A DNA stretch of 46,158 nt from Pseudomonadota bacterium (GTDB lineage Bacteria; Desulfobacterota; Syntrophia; Syntrophales; UBA5619): the NCBI GenBank assembly GCA_018827585.1, contig JAHJXP010000256.1:1-46158 (forward strand). The letters are read 5' to 3'. Both the position numbers and the translations under genes were made by a program. Under the pieces are notes generated by a model. The model was not told the origin of the DNA. It worked only from the letters and a program-made list of their open reading frames with translations, and made no database searches. Positions 16,667 through 25,590 of this stretch are shown in pieces; position 1 is the first letter of the stretch, and every line of letters begins with the position of its first letter.

Positions 16667-17163
16667 TTCAGGTTTTCGTGTTTGCGCTCGACCTCCCGGG
16701 CCATCTTCCGGGAATAATCATCGAGCTTCTTCCGGAGTTTGGCGTCTTCCAGGGCGAGAATCCGGACGGCAAAAAGGGCCGCATTTTTCGCCCCCGCCTT
16801 GCCGATGGCCATCGTCGCCACGGGAATCCCCCCCGGCATCTGGACCGTTGCCAGGAGCGCATCCAGCCCTTGGAGCGAGGTCGCGTCGATCGGGACCCCG
16901 ATCACCGGCAACTGGGTCTGCGCTGCGATGACCCCGGCAAGGTGTGCCGCCGCCCCGGCGCCGACAATGACGATCCGGACCCCCCTTTTGGCGGCCCCGC
17001 GGGTGAAGTTGGCTGTCCGCTCCGGCGTCCGGTGGGCGGAGGTCAGGAAGAGCTCATGCGGAATCGCGAATTCCGTGAGGACCTTGACCGCCTCCTCCAT
17101 AATCGGGAGATCGGAATCGCTCCCCATGACGACACTGACGACAGCCCCTGCCTTTTCCTTCAT
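16651..17163 (-). CDS. purE: 5-(carboxyamino)imidazole ribonucleotide mutase
   Basis: This 170-residue PurE class I enzyme interconverts N5-CAIR and CAIR in purine synthesis. The motifs VVMGSDSDLPIMEEAV, SAHRTPERT, GAGAAAHLAGVIAAQTQLPV and GVPIDATSLQGLDALLATVQ are all present and the length is typical. No purK lies next to it. AAAGGAG lies ten bases before the ATG, and purH ends 37 bases upstream. Confidence 0.97.
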   Translation of the reverse strand: MKEKAGAVVSVVMGSDSDLPIMEEAVKVLTEFAIPHELFLTSAHRTPERTANFTRGAAKRGVRIVIVGAGAAAHLAGVIAAQTQLPVIGVPIDATSLQGLDALLATVQMPGGIPVATMAIGKAGAKNAALFAVRILALEDAKLRKKLDDYSRKMAREVERKHENLKCQSS

Positions 17164-17200
17164 ATCCGTTGTGCTCCTTTCCGGTTTTTTTAAGAACGCA

Positions 17201-18772
17201 TCAATGCTTGAAGTGTCTGACCCCCGTGAAGATCATCGCCATGCCGTGTTCGTCCGCGGCCTGAATCACCTCGTCGTCCTTGAGCGAACCGCCCGGCTCG
17301 ATGACGGCGGTGATCCCGGCCTCAGCGGCCATGTCGATCCCGTCACGGAAGGGAAAGAAGGCATCCGAACCCAGGGCGCACCCGCCGGTCGGGAGGAGGG
17401 CCTTCATCCCGGCGATCTTCACCGAGTCCACGCGGCTCATCTGTCCCGCGCCGACGCCTACGAGCTGGTCCTTCGTCGTATAGACAATGGCGTTCGACTT
17501 GACGTGTTTGACGACGCGCCAGGCAAAATCGAGGGCCTGGTATTCGGCCTCCGTCGGGGCCCGCTTGGTGACGACCTTCGCCTTGCGGATGTCAAACTCC
17601 GCTATGTCGCGATCCTGGACGAGGAGGCCGCCCATGACCCGCCTAAAATCGTAGCCCGCGGAACGCTTGCCGGAGATCTCCGGTATTTCAAGAACCCGGA
17701 CGTTCTTCTTTACGCCCAGGATCTCCAGCGCCTCCGGGGAAAAACGCGGGGCGATGATCACCTCGAAGAAGGTCTTTGCCAGCTCCTCCGCGCACTCGCC
17801 GTCCACAGGGCGGTTCAGGGCGACGATGCCGCCGAAAGCCGAGACGGGATCGCCGGCGAGCGCCTTCCGGAAGGCCTCGGCCATATTGCCCTCCGCTGTG
17901 GCTGCGCCGCAGGGATTGGCATGTTTGATGATAACAACCGCGGGCAGGGCGAGGTCGCTGACGATCTGCCAGGCGGCGTCGCCGTCCATGATGTTGTTGT
18001 AGGAGAGTTCCTTTCCCTGGAGCTGCCTTGCATTGGAGAGCGCCGAGAGTTGCGGGGCATTCTCCCGGTAGAAGGCGGCCCTCTGGTGGGGGTTCTCCCC
18101 GTAGCGGAGGTCCTGCGCCTTGGCGAACTGGCAGGAGAAAGTGTCCGGGAAGTCACGCTTTTCAGTGCTCCCGCCGCTGAGCAGTCCGAGATAATTGGAG
18201 ATGGCGCCGTCGTAACGGGCGGTGAGCTGAAAGGTCTTTTTCGCCAGCTCGAAGTTGGCAGCCTCCGAGATTTTGCCCCCCGTCCGCTCCATTTCCGCGA
18301 GGATCTTCGGGTAGTCGTCCGGATCGGTCACAACCGACAAGAAACGGTAGTTCTTGGAGGCCGCGCGGAGCATCGTGGGGCCGCCGATGTCGATGTTTTC
18401 AATGGCGTGTTCCAAGGTGCAGCCTTCCCTGGCGACCGTTTCCTCGAAACGGTAGAGGTTGATCACGACCATGTCGATCAGTTCTATGCCGTGTTCCCGA
18501 AGGGCGTTCATATGCGCCTCGTTGTCCCGCAGGGCCAGCAGCCCGCCGTGGATCTTCGGATGCAGGGTTTTTAGCCTCCCGTCCATCATCTCCGGAAAAC
18601 CGGTGTAGTCCGACACATCGATGACCGGGACCCCGTTTTGTCTGAGCTGTGCCGCCGTGCCGCCGGTGGAGAGGATCTCCACATCAAATTTCCTGAGCCC
18701 CCGGGCGAATTCGATAATACCTTTCTTGTCCGTTACGCTGATCAGCGCCCTTTTTATATCGTTCAGATGCAT
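17201..18772 (-). CDS. purH: AICAR formyltransferase / IMP cyclohydrolase
   Basis: This 523-residue bifunctional enzyme performs the last two steps of IMP synthesis. The N-terminal MGS-like cyclohydrolase domain (about 1-200) shows ALISVTDKKGIIEFARGLRK and STGGTAAQLR. The AICARFT domain follows with RYGENPHQRAAFYR, VIIKHANPCGAA and the C-terminal SDAFFPFRDGID. The family length is about 510-530. It starts 14 bases after purD and precedes purE in the same unit. Confidence 0.98.
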   Translation of the reverse strand: MHLNDIKRALISVTDKKGIIEFARGLRKFDVEILSTGGTAAQLRQNGVPVIDVSDYTGFPEMMDGRLKTLHPKIHGGLLALRDNEAHMNALREHGIELIDMVVINLYRFEETVAREGCTLEHAIENIDIGGPTMLRAASKNYRFLSVVTDPDDYPKILAEMERTGGKISEAANFELAKKTFQLTARYDGAISNYLGLLSGGSTEKRDFPDTFSCQFAKAQDLRYGENPHQRAAFYRENAPQLSALSNARQLQGKELSYNNIMDGDAAWQIVSDLALPAVVIIKHANPCGAATAEGNMAEAFRKALAGDPVSAFGGIVALNRPVDGECAEELAKTFFEVIIAPRFSPEALEILGVKKNVRVLEIPEISGKRSAGYDFRRVMGGLLVQDRDIAEFDIRKAKVVTKRAPTEAEYQALDFAWRVVKHVKSNAIVYTTKDQLVGVGAGQMSRVDSVKIAGMKALLPTGGCALGSDAFFPFRDGIDMAAEAGITAVIEPGGSLKDDEVIQAADEHGMAMIFTGVRHFKH

Positions 18773-18786
18773 ATCACCCTCCTGAT

Positions 18787-20121
18787 TTAAACTCGTTCGC
18801 CGACAAGTTTCCGCATATGGTCAATCCTCTTCCGGATCAGCCGTCCGGTGCCGATGTCCGGCCGGTGGTCCACGGGTCCCCGGATGGCGGAGACGGCGCC
18901 TTCGGCGACCCGTTCTGCCTCGTCGAGATCATCGGCGATGCCGACCACGCCGATCGCTCGCGACGAGGTCATATAAAGCCCATCAGGTCTCTGGTCGATG
19001 GATGAATAATAGAGCCGCGCCCCTTGCACGTCGCCGATCTCGATCCGGGACGACGCGGAAGCGGCGTCGGGGCGGCTCTGAGGAAGGCCGTAACCCCTCG
19101 GAACGACATATTTGCACACGGTGGCCTTTTTTTCAAATACTATATCGAGGCGGTCGAGAGAGCCGTCGATGATCGCCCGGCATACATCGACGAAGTCGGT
19201 CCGGAGGAGAGGAAGGATATTCATCGCCTCCGGATCGCCGAAACGGGCGTTGTATTCGATCAGCTTTACCCCGGAGCGGGTGATCATGAAGCCTCCGTAC
19301 ATGACTCCTTTGTAGGGGACGCCCGTCTCCCGGAGGATCGCCGCTGCGACCTTCCTGGTGATCTCCAGACCCTCGGCTGCGGCCGCTGCATCCATGAATG
19401 GAAGAAGGTGGTCCGCGCAGGAGTAGGATCCCATCCCGCCCGTATTCGGGCCCCGGTCATCGACGAAGCGCCTCTTGTGATCCTGGACCGGCGGGGTCGC
19501 CACGACAGTCCGGCCGTCGCAGAGGCACTGCAACGAGAACTCCTCGCCCTCCAGTTTTTCCTCGACGGTGACGCTGGGGTGCGTCTTCAAGATGTCGCGG
19601 CAGTGGGCGAGGGCCTCCTCCCGCGTTTGAAAATGGTCTCCTTGGACCAGGACCCCCTTGCCGCCGGTCAGGCCGTCCGGCTTGAGGACTACGCCGTCCA
19701 GTTCGTCGAAGAAGGCTTCGATGCCGGTCAGCGACGGGAAATTCCGGAAGCGCGGGTTCCCAGGGATCCGGTATTTTTCCAGGAGGTTTCGTGTAAAGGA
19801 CTTCGAGGTTTCCAGACTTGCCAGGGCCCGGGGAGGTCCCACTGCGGGGATTCCCGCCGCTTTGAGAGCATCGACAACGCCGTGACTCAGGGGGTCCTCT
19901 GGACCGACGATGGCGAACTCCGTTCGGGTATCTCTGGCAAAGGCGACCACCGCTTCCGGTTCGTCGTACCTCCCGATACAGGTCTTCTCCGAAAGGGAGG
20001 CGATGCCGGGATTGTTGGTTTTCATGAAGGAGTAGAGGCGGGGATTGCGTCCCGAGCGGATGATCGCTTCGGCGATCGCGTGTTCCCGGGCGCCGTTGCC
20101 GATGAGAAGGATCTTGGTCAT
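18787..20121 (-). CDS. purD: Phosphoribosylamine-glycine ligase (archaeal-like form)
   Basis: This 444-residue ATP-grasp enzyme joins glycine to phosphoribosylamine. GNGAREHAIAEAI, the KPDGLTGGKGV loop, PNTGGMGSYS and EYNARFGDPEAMNILPLL are present. Several signatures, such as FMKTNNPGI near residue 35 and KKATVCKYVVPRGYG near 330, resemble archaeal PurD from memory rather than the common bacterial form. The AIR-binding C-terminal domain is complete. It is the first gene of the leftward purD-purH-purE-tsaC unit. It has an AAGGAG ribosome site and a promoter 36-64 bases upstream. Confidence 0.95.
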   Translation of the reverse strand: MTKILLIGNGAREHAIAEAIIRSGRNPRLYSFMKTNNPGIASLSEKTCIGRYDEPEAVVAFARDTRTEFAIVGPEDPLSHGVVDALKAAGIPAVGPPRALASLETSKSFTRNLLEKYRIPGNPRFRNFPSLTGIEAFFDELDGVVLKPDGLTGGKGVLVQGDHFQTREEALAHCRDILKTHPSVTVEEKLEGEEFSLQCLCDGRTVVATPPVQDHKRRFVDDRGPNTGGMGSYSCADHLLPFMDAAAAAEGLEITRKVAAAILRETGVPYKGVMYGGFMITRSGVKLIEYNARFGDPEAMNILPLLRTDFVDVCRAIIDGSLDRLDIVFEKKATVCKYVVPRGYGLPQSRPDAASASSRIEIGDVQGARLYYSSIDQRPDGLYMTSSRAIGVVGIADDLDEAERVAEGAVSAIRGPVDHRPDIGTGRLIRKRIDHMRKLVGERV

Positions 20122-20156
20122 AGGGGCGTCTCCTTGAAACCGCTGTTTTTCGGCTA

Positions 20157-20185
20157 CACATATCTAAAAAAGCGGACGGAGTCAA
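20157..20185 (-). promoter_or_regulatory. Sigma-70-type promoter of the purD operon
   Basis: On the minus strand TTGACT (20185-20180) is followed after 17 bases by TATGTG (20162-20157). Transcription would begin about 30 bases before the purD start codon. The 309-base divergent gap to the nucleotidyltransferase gene (20122-20430) has no other supported feature. I saw no PurR-like palindrome or purine riboswitch core. Confidence 0.55.
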
Positions 20186-20430
20186 ACAAATCAGGCGCCG
20201 GGAGGCATCGGACAAATCGTTTGTCTTTTGGAGGCATGATCTGCTAAGTTTTGCGTTAGCGTTTTCATCCGGCGCAATGATGCAGACGTTAAGCACGGGG
20301 TGTATGCCGACACGTAGCGAGGAGGGCGCCCTGCGCATTCCTTTTTTTGAGGATCCTTTCAGAATGGCGCCCCCAGGCAAAGTTAGGAAAGAGTGACGGG
20401 TGCCGGGGCATGAGAGCCGAGGTCGATTCC

Positions 20431-21186
20431 ATGAAAGAGGCGAAGGACGGGTTTTGTACGATCATTCTGGCGGCGGGCAAGGGGAAACGGATGAAATCGG
20501 AGTTGGCGAAGGTGCTCCATCCCCTCTGCGATGCGCCGATGCTGAGTTATCCGATCGCGGCGGCGCGTGCGGCGGGCACGGAGCGAATCGTGGTGGTGAT
20601 CGGTCATCAGGCGGAGCGGATACGGGACCTGTTTGGCCGTGACGATTTGATCTTCGTGGAACAGCGCGAACTCCTCGGCACCGGTCACGCCGTTTTGCAG
20701 GCCCGGGAGGTCTTTAAGGAATATTCAGGAGCCGTCGTCATCCTCTCCGGCGATGTCCCCCTGATCCTGCCGGAGACCCTGCGGGCGCTCTATGACCGTC
20801 ACCGGTCGGAAGGGGCGGCGGTGACTGTCCTGACGACGATCCCGGCGGATCCAACCGGTTACGGCCGGATCGTCAGGACGGACGACGGCAGAATCCTGAA
20901 GATCGTCGAAGAGAAGGATGCCACTGCTGAGGAGAAACAGAACCGCGAGATCAATACGGGGATCTACTGTGTGGAGAGCCGTTTTCTTTTCACCGCAGCC
21001 GGCAGTCTCGGCAACCGGAACGTCCAGGGGGAATACTATCTTACCGATATCGTAGAAATTGCATTCAATAGGGGGCTGCGGGTGGTGACATCTTTAACTT
21101 TCGATCCCGTGGAAGTCATGGGGATCAACACGTCCGAAGAGCTGGAAAAGGCCAGGCGCCGCATGGAGAATAGGAACCGGCGGTGA
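20431..21186 (+). CDS. Stand-alone GlmU-type sugar-1-phosphate nucleotidyltransferase
   Basis: This 251-residue protein corresponds to the pyrophosphorylase half of GlmU only. LAAGKGKRMKSELAKVLHPL is the nucleotide-binding signature; LLGTGHAVLQA, SGDVPLI, GYGRIVR and EINTGIYC follow in the expected order, ending with VMGINTSEELEKA. The left-handed beta-helix acetyltransferase half of bifunctional GlmU is absent, since the frame stops and dusB begins 28 bases on. It probably makes UDP-GlcNAc from GlcNAc-1-phosphate and UTP, but another sugar is possible. The start at 20431 has GAGG eight bases ahead; the ATG at 20410 has no spaced ribosome site. Confidence 0.88.
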   Translation: MKEAKDGFCTIILAAGKGKRMKSELAKVLHPLCDAPMLSYPIAAARAAGTERIVVVIGHQAERIRDLFGRDDLIFVEQRELLGTGHAVLQAREVFKEYSGAVVILSGDVPLILPETLRALYDRHRSEGAAVTVLTTIPADPTGYGRIVRTDDGRILKIVEEKDATAEEKQNREINTGIYCVESRFLFTAAGSLGNRNVQGEYYLTDIVEIAFNRGLRVVTSLTFDPVEVMGINTSEELEKARRRMENRNRR

Positions 21187-21214
21187 GCGTTTTTATATTT
21201 ATCAGGACGCAGGG

Positions 21215-22177
21215 ATGAAAATAGGGCGGTTGCTCTTGAAAAACAACGTATTTCTCGCCCCGATGGCCGGGGTCACCGATCTGCCTTTCCGGACGATTGT
21301 GCGTGAGTTCGGCTGCGGCCTCGCCTTCACCGAGATGGTCAGCGCCGCCGGCCTCATCCGCGGGACGGGCAAGACCTGCCGTTATCTTGATTCCTCGCCC
21401 GCCGACCGGCCGCTTGGGGTTCAGCTCTTTGGCGTTGATCCGGAGACGCTGGCGGCAGCGGCAAAGAGTGCGGCGGAGAAAGGCGCGGATCTGCTGGACA
21501 TGAATATGGGCTGTCCGGTGAAGAAGGTGGTCAAAACCGGGGCGGGCGCGGCTCTGATGCGCGATCCGCAGCGGGCAACCGCCATCCTCAGGGCCCTGAG
21601 GGGAGCGTCAGACCTTCCCCTGACCGTCAAGATCCGCGCCGGCTGGCGGCAGCGCGAAATAAACGCCCTCGACATCGGTCGCATCGCCGAGGAGTGCGGT
21701 GCGGACGCCGTCATCCTCCACCCCCGCACGGCCGATCAGGGATTCGGCGGCAGGTCGGACTGGGGGCTGATTGCCGCTCTTAAGGCCCATTTGGGAATCC
21801 CCGTGATCGGGAGCGGGGACATCCGCCGTCCGGAAGACGCAGCACTGATGTTTAAGGAGACCGGCTGCGACGGGGTCATGGTGGGGAGGGGCGCCCTGGG
21901 CAACCCCTGGATCGTGGGCAATATCCTCTCCCATCTTTCCGGAGGCGATGTTTCCTCGCCTTCCCTTGCGGAAAGGGAAGAAACAATCCGGCGCCATCTG
22001 GCGCTGGTCATCGATTATTACGGAGAAAAAGTAGGGACGAGGGACTTTCGGAAACATCTTCTCTGGTATACGAAGGGTCTGCGGGGCGGCGCACAGTTCC
22101 GCAAAGCGGCCGGGAAGATAAAAGACCTGACTTCGACATTGGCGGCGCTGCAGGAATATTTTCAAGCCTTGGGTTAA
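21215..22177 (+). CDS. dusB: tRNA-dihydrouridine synthase (DusB-like)
   Basis: This 320-residue FMN enzyme reduces uridines in the tRNA D-loop with NADPH. The TIM barrel opens with NNVFLAPMAGVTDLPFRTIV. The catalytic cysteine lies in DMNMGCPVKKVVKTGAGAAL, followed by VKIRAGW, ILHPRTADQGFGG, VIGSGDIRRPEDA and the FMN phosphate loop GVMVGRGALGNPW. A C-terminal helical tRNA-binding domain is present (FRKHLLWYTKGLRGG). It is close behind the nucleotidyltransferase gene and likely in the same transcript. Confidence 0.95.
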   Translation: MKIGRLLLKNNVFLAPMAGVTDLPFRTIVREFGCGLAFTEMVSAAGLIRGTGKTCRYLDSSPADRPLGVQLFGVDPETLAAAAKSAAEKGADLLDMNMGCPVKKVVKTGAGAALMRDPQRATAILRALRGASDLPLTVKIRAGWRQREINALDIGRIAEECGADAVILHPRTADQGFGGRSDWGLIAALKAHLGIPVIGSGDIRRPEDAALMFKETGCDGVMVGRGALGNPWIVGNILSHLSGGDVSSPSLAEREETIRRHLALVIDYYGEKVGTRDFRKHLLWYTKGLRGGAQFRKAAGKIKDLTSTLAALQEYFQALG

Positions 22178-22198
22178 CCCGACGGTCATAGACGGGTC

Positions 22199-22453
22199 CT
22201 AAATAGTCCATCCTGAAAAACGTGATTTTCCGAAGTTTCAGGCAGAAGTTCATGCTCCGAATTGAGAACGTCCGTAAATAGGGTTTCGAACATAAGAAGT
22301 GGCCTCTCTGGAATATCTGTTTTTATATCAATGATTTATATCAGATTCCCGAAGTAAAAACAACCCTTTTTTAACAACTTTCTTCAGTTTTCAAAGAGCA
22401 GTCTCAATCTTTACGCGGCCTGCAAACCGCATTTTTCAGGATGGACTAATTAG
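22199..22453. mobile_element. MITE-like element with terminal inverted repeats
   Basis: A perfect 17-base inverted repeat, TAGTCCATCCTGAAAAA at 22204-22220 and its complement at 22432-22448, flanks 211 bases. The match extends outwards to about 22 bases per arm (22199-22220 and 22432-22453) with one mismatch. The interior has stop codons in all frames and no transposase, so this fits a non-autonomous miniature element or an internally deleted IS. No exact target-site duplication was recognised next to the ends. It fills most of the gap between dusB (ends 22177) and the catabolic cluster. Confidence 0.6.
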
Positions 22454-22566
22454 CCCTCCTTTTGGAAGTCAATGTTCGGTAACATCCAATTATGAGGCAA
22501 CGATCCCTTTTTAATCACTCCTTGGGTAACATTTCATTTGAGGCAATTCGGACGTCGGAATTCAGA

Positions 22567-22595
22567 TTGACAGAGACCCTATTGAGTGATACTGT
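22567..22595 (+). promoter_or_regulatory. Sigma-70-type promoter ahead of the catabolic cluster
   Basis: TTGACA (22567-22572) and TACTGT (22590-22595) are separated by 17 bases; transcription would start about 20 bases before the flavoprotein ATG at 22621. A TATAAT at 22602-22607 lacks a properly spaced -35. The promoter lies just outside the MITE-like element, which may have influenced the upstream regulatory sequence. Confidence 0.6.
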
Positions 22596-22620
22596 CAACG
22601 CTATAATGCAGGTGCTCGAT

Positions 22621-24573
22621 ATGAGGCTTTTAACTCCCATCTCCGTCGGAAAACTTACCCTCAAGAATCGAATTGTCATGCCGGCCATGGCGACCAACTT
22701 CGGCAATGTGGACGGCAGCGTATCCGATCGTCTGATCGACTACTATGTCGCAAGGGCGGATGGAGGCCTGGGGTTGATCATCATCGAATTCACGGCCGTT
22801 TCCTTCGAAGGGCGATTTACGCAGAATCAACTTCGGGTCGATTCCGATCGGTTCATACCCGGATTTGCAAAACTGGTGGATGCCGTTCACAAGGCCGGTG
22901 CGCGAATTGTGCTTCAGCTGCATCACTCCGGCCGCCGTTCCCCCCGCAATGTGACCATGACGCAGGCGATCGCCCCATCGGCCATACCCGTTTTCCCCGG
23001 TGCGCCGGTGCCGTGCGAAATGACGATTGATGAAATTGCCTATGTACGCGACGCCTTCATTCAAGGGGCCGTACGGGCGAAGAAGGCCGGTTTCGACGGC
23101 GTGGAGATCCATGCCACGCACGGATACCTGTTGGCGCAGTTCCTTTCGCCCATGGCCAATGCCAGAACGGACGATTACGGCGGAACGCCGGAGAAAAGGG
23201 CGAGATTGCCCCTGGAAATCCTGCGGGGGATCAAGGAGGTCAACGGCCGGGATTTCCCCGTGATCGTGAAGATGACGGGCGACGAATATACTCCCGGAGG
23301 GATCGAGATCGAAGAAGCGCTACTTCATGCCGCGCTCTTCGAGCAAGAAGGCGCCGACGCTCTTTGCGTGTCCGGTTCGGCGGGATCGATGATGGCCGTA
23401 TCTCCTAAGGCGCCGGGCATCCGCAGCACCTCGCCGCCCGTTTACATCGAACGCGCCTGTTACGCCCATCTTGCAGCGCGGGTGAAGAAGCATGTTTTCA
23501 TCCCGGTGATGGCCATCGGACGGATCAATGATCCGGATGTAGCGGAATCCCTTCTTGCGGAGGGCAAGGCGGATTTCGTGGCCGTCGGTCGGGGTCATAT
23601 TGCCGATCCGGCCTTTGCCGCCAAATGCAGTGGGAAACGGGAGTCTTTGTGTTTTTGCATCGGCTGCCTCCAGGGCTGTATCGAGAAGTCGGTCCAGTGG
23701 TCCAATACGGGGATAACCTGCGCCGTCAATCCCAAGGTAGGGCGCGAAAAGGAGGCCACCGGGATCCGGTCGACGGCTTCGAAGAAGGTGGCCGTCATCG
23801 GCGGAGGGCCTGCCGGCATGCAGGCGGCAGCCATCCTGGCCGAGCGTGGTCACCAGGTTACCCTCTTCGAGCGGGCCGAAAGACTGGGAGGGAACATTTT
23901 AGTGGCCTCCGAACCTCCGGGCAAAGGGGAAACATTGAACCTGATTCGGTACCTTTCGCAACGTCTGGAGAAATCGGGCGCTGAGATCTGCCTGAAAACG
24001 GTTGCGGATGCCCATCGAATCCGCAAGGAAAAACCGGATGCGGTCGTCATCTGCCGCGGCGCAAGCCCCAGAAGGCTGAATGTGCCAGGCGTCGAATCGG
24101 CGAAGATCGTCACCGCCGAAGAGATTCTGACCGGCAAAACAGCCATCAAGAAGCCGGGCCGGGCAGTGGTTTTGGGCGGGGGCCTCGTCGGGTGCGAAAC
24201 GGCGCTTTTCCTGGCGGCAAGGGGTTGGAAAGTGACGGTCGTGGAGATGATGGAAGACATCGGCATGGATGTCGGTCCCATCATCAAATTCTATCTGCGG
24301 CGCAAACTCGAAGAATCGGGAGTCGAAGTCCGAGTCCGCAATTACGTCGGCGAATTCCGGGACGGAAACGCCGTGTGCCGCCTCCAGGATGGAGAAGATC
24401 GCACGTATGATGCCGATCTCGCGGTGCTTGCCGTCGGTTATCAGGCCGATATCAAGCTTTTTGAGGAGATCCGGGCGCTGGTGCGGGATACCTATATCGT
24501 GGGCGATGCCCTGCAGCCGCGCCGGATTCTCGAGGCAATGCGCGAATCCTTCGACATCGCCCAGGTGATCTGA
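22621..24573 (+). CDS. Old Yellow Enzyme family NAD(P)H-dependent oxidoreductase (dienoyl-CoA/enoate reductase type)
   Basis: This 650-residue multidomain flavoprotein reduces activated C=C bonds. The FMN TIM barrel (about 1-340) opens LLTPISVGKLTLKNRIVMPA and includes LHHSGRRS and HATHGYLLAQFLSP. The 4Fe-4S Cys cluster is CFCIGCLQGCIEK with a later TCAVNP. The C-terminal part has a FAD-binding VAVIGGGPAGMQAAAILAE and an NAD(P)-binding VVLGGGLVGCETALFL. This is the FadH/trimethylamine dehydrogenase architecture. Unlike E. coli FadH, the substrate cannot be named. The start is set at MRLLTPIS (22621), 15 bases inside the promoter-proximal ATG at 22606 and with AGG nearby. It is the first gene of the rightward catabolic cluster. 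Confidence 0.9.
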   Translation: MRLLTPISVGKLTLKNRIVMPAMATNFGNVDGSVSDRLIDYYVARADGGLGLIIIEFTAVSFEGRFTQNQLRVDSDRFIPGFAKLVDAVHKAGARIVLQLHHSGRRSPRNVTMTQAIAPSAIPVFPGAPVPCEMTIDEIAYVRDAFIQGAVRAKKAGFDGVEIHATHGYLLAQFLSPMANARTDDYGGTPEKRARLPLEILRGIKEVNGRDFPVIVKMTGDEYTPGGIEIEEALLHAALFEQEGADALCVSGSAGSMMAVSPKAPGIRSTSPPVYIERACYAHLAARVKKHVFIPVMAIGRINDPDVAESLLAEGKADFVAVGRGHIADPAFAAKCSGKRESLCFCIGCLQGCIEKSVQWSNTGITCAVNPKVGREKEATGIRSTASKKVAVIGGGPAGMQAAAILAERGHQVTLFERAERLGGNILVASEPPGKGETLNLIRYLSQRLEKSGAEICLKTVADAHRIRKEKPDAVVICRGASPRRLNVPGVESAKIVTAEEILTGKTAIKKPGRAVVLGGGLVGCETALFLAARGWKVTVVEMMEDIGMDVGPIIKFYLRRKLEESGVEVRVRNYVGEFRDGNAVCRLQDGEDRTYDADLAVLAVGYQADIKLFEEIRALVRDTYIVGDALQPRRILEAMRESFDIAQVI

Positions 24574-24615
24574 TGAAAAAGACCGGCGACGTATTGCCGG
24601 TCGGGGAGAGGATCC

Positions 24616-25569
24616 ATGGGAAAGTACGAATACTGCATACGGAAACCTTACAAGGCGCCTCCCACCAATCACACGAACGCCGATTACGATGAAACGATGC
24701 CGCGCCTGGCGTTCTGCGAGGAAGGTGATTTTCCCGTGACGCCGCTCCGGGTCGTCGTCCGCCACGTCAAATCGATTCCGCCCGATTATTACCCCCACAC
24801 GGATCTGCACTACCACGACATGGACCAACTCTATGTTCTCGCTTCGGAGGAAGAAGGTACGCTCGCAGCCGAGTTTACGTTTGAAGACGAGGTTTATGAA
24901 GTGAAATCGCCTGCGGCGATTCTTTTCCCGAAAGGTGTTCCGCATAAATACGCCGTGAAAAGCGGCCATGGCTTTGTCTTTATCCTTCTGCAGACGGGAA
25001 CCATAGATTTGTTGCCGGAACGGAAGGGAGAAAATTCTCGCAACGTTGCCGGGAAACTGGCTTGTGAACAGACGCTTGAAAAGCACGATGAAAGTGGTCC
25101 GTTCAAGATAGAGGAAAGGAGAAAAATCATGAAGAAGTACGAGTACTGCATCAAGAAACCTTATGATTCAACGGCGGACCATCACGAGGCCCATCATACG
25201 AAGAAGCATCACGATGACGCCATGCCGCGCTGGTCCTTCTGCGGCGACGGATATTTCCCCGAATCCCCCGTACGCGTGGTAGTGCGGCAGATCCGGACGA
25301 TCCCGCCGGATTACGATCCCCATATCGATCTGCACACCCATGACCTCGATGAACTGTATATTTTCATTTCGGAGGAGGAGGGCGGTCTCGAGGCCGAAGT
25401 CCAGTTGGGCGACGAGATCTATCAGGTGAAATCGCCGGTGACCATCCTGCTGCCCAAGGGCGTTCCGCACCGCTACGCGGCGAAGAAGGGGCACGGTTTC
25501 CTGTTTACGATCGTACCGATCTCCTGCGCGGAGCACTACAACAAGCATACGTTTCCCTACAAGGGGTGA
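24616..25569 (+). CDS. Tandem double-cupin protein formed by in-frame gene duplication
   Basis: This 317-residue protein consists of two homologous halves. Residues 1-170 begin MGKYEYCIRKPYKAPPTNHT and 172-317 begin MKKYEYCIKKPYD. Both halves carry a metal-binding cupin pattern: HTDLHYHDMDQLYVL with FPKGVPHKY in the first, HIDLHTHDLDELYIF with LPKGVPHRY in the second. The linker encodes a perfect ribosome site, GAGGAAAGGAG, placed correctly before the second Met codon at 25129. The halves therefore look like two tandem genes whose stop codon was lost, and the second half may still be translated separately. Function is unknown; cupins of this sort are often isomerases, dioxygenases or sensors. 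It is flanked by the flavoprotein and a CoA-transferase. Confidence 0.8.
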   Translation: MGKYEYCIRKPYKAPPTNHTNADYDETMPRLAFCEEGDFPVTPLRVVVRHVKSIPPDYYPHTDLHYHDMDQLYVLASEEEGTLAAEFTFEDEVYEVKSPAAILFPKGVPHKYAVKSGHGFVFILLQTGTIDLLPERKGENSRNVAGKLACEQTLEKHDESGPFKIEERRKIMKKYEYCIKKPYDSTADHHEAHHTKKHHDDAMPRWSFCGDGYFPESPVRVVVRQIRTIPPDYDPHIDLHTHDLDELYIFISEEEGGLEAEVQLGDEIYQVKSPVTILLPKGVPHRYAAKKGHGFLFTIVPISCAEHYNKHTFPYKG

Positions 25570-25590
25570 GGGAGAAAGGAGGAGTCTTTC

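Noticed and set aside
16739..18574. 611-codon rightward frame opposite purE/purH
   Set aside because: Antisense shadow of well-conserved purine genes.
22602..22607. TATAAT as -10 of the flavoprotein promoter
   Set aside because: No -35 at acceptable spacing; the TTGACA-17-TACTGT pair upstream is better.
25129..25569. Independent second cupin gene
   Set aside because: It has a good ribosome site, but the upstream frame reads through without a stop, so it is reported as one fused gene with a possible internal start.
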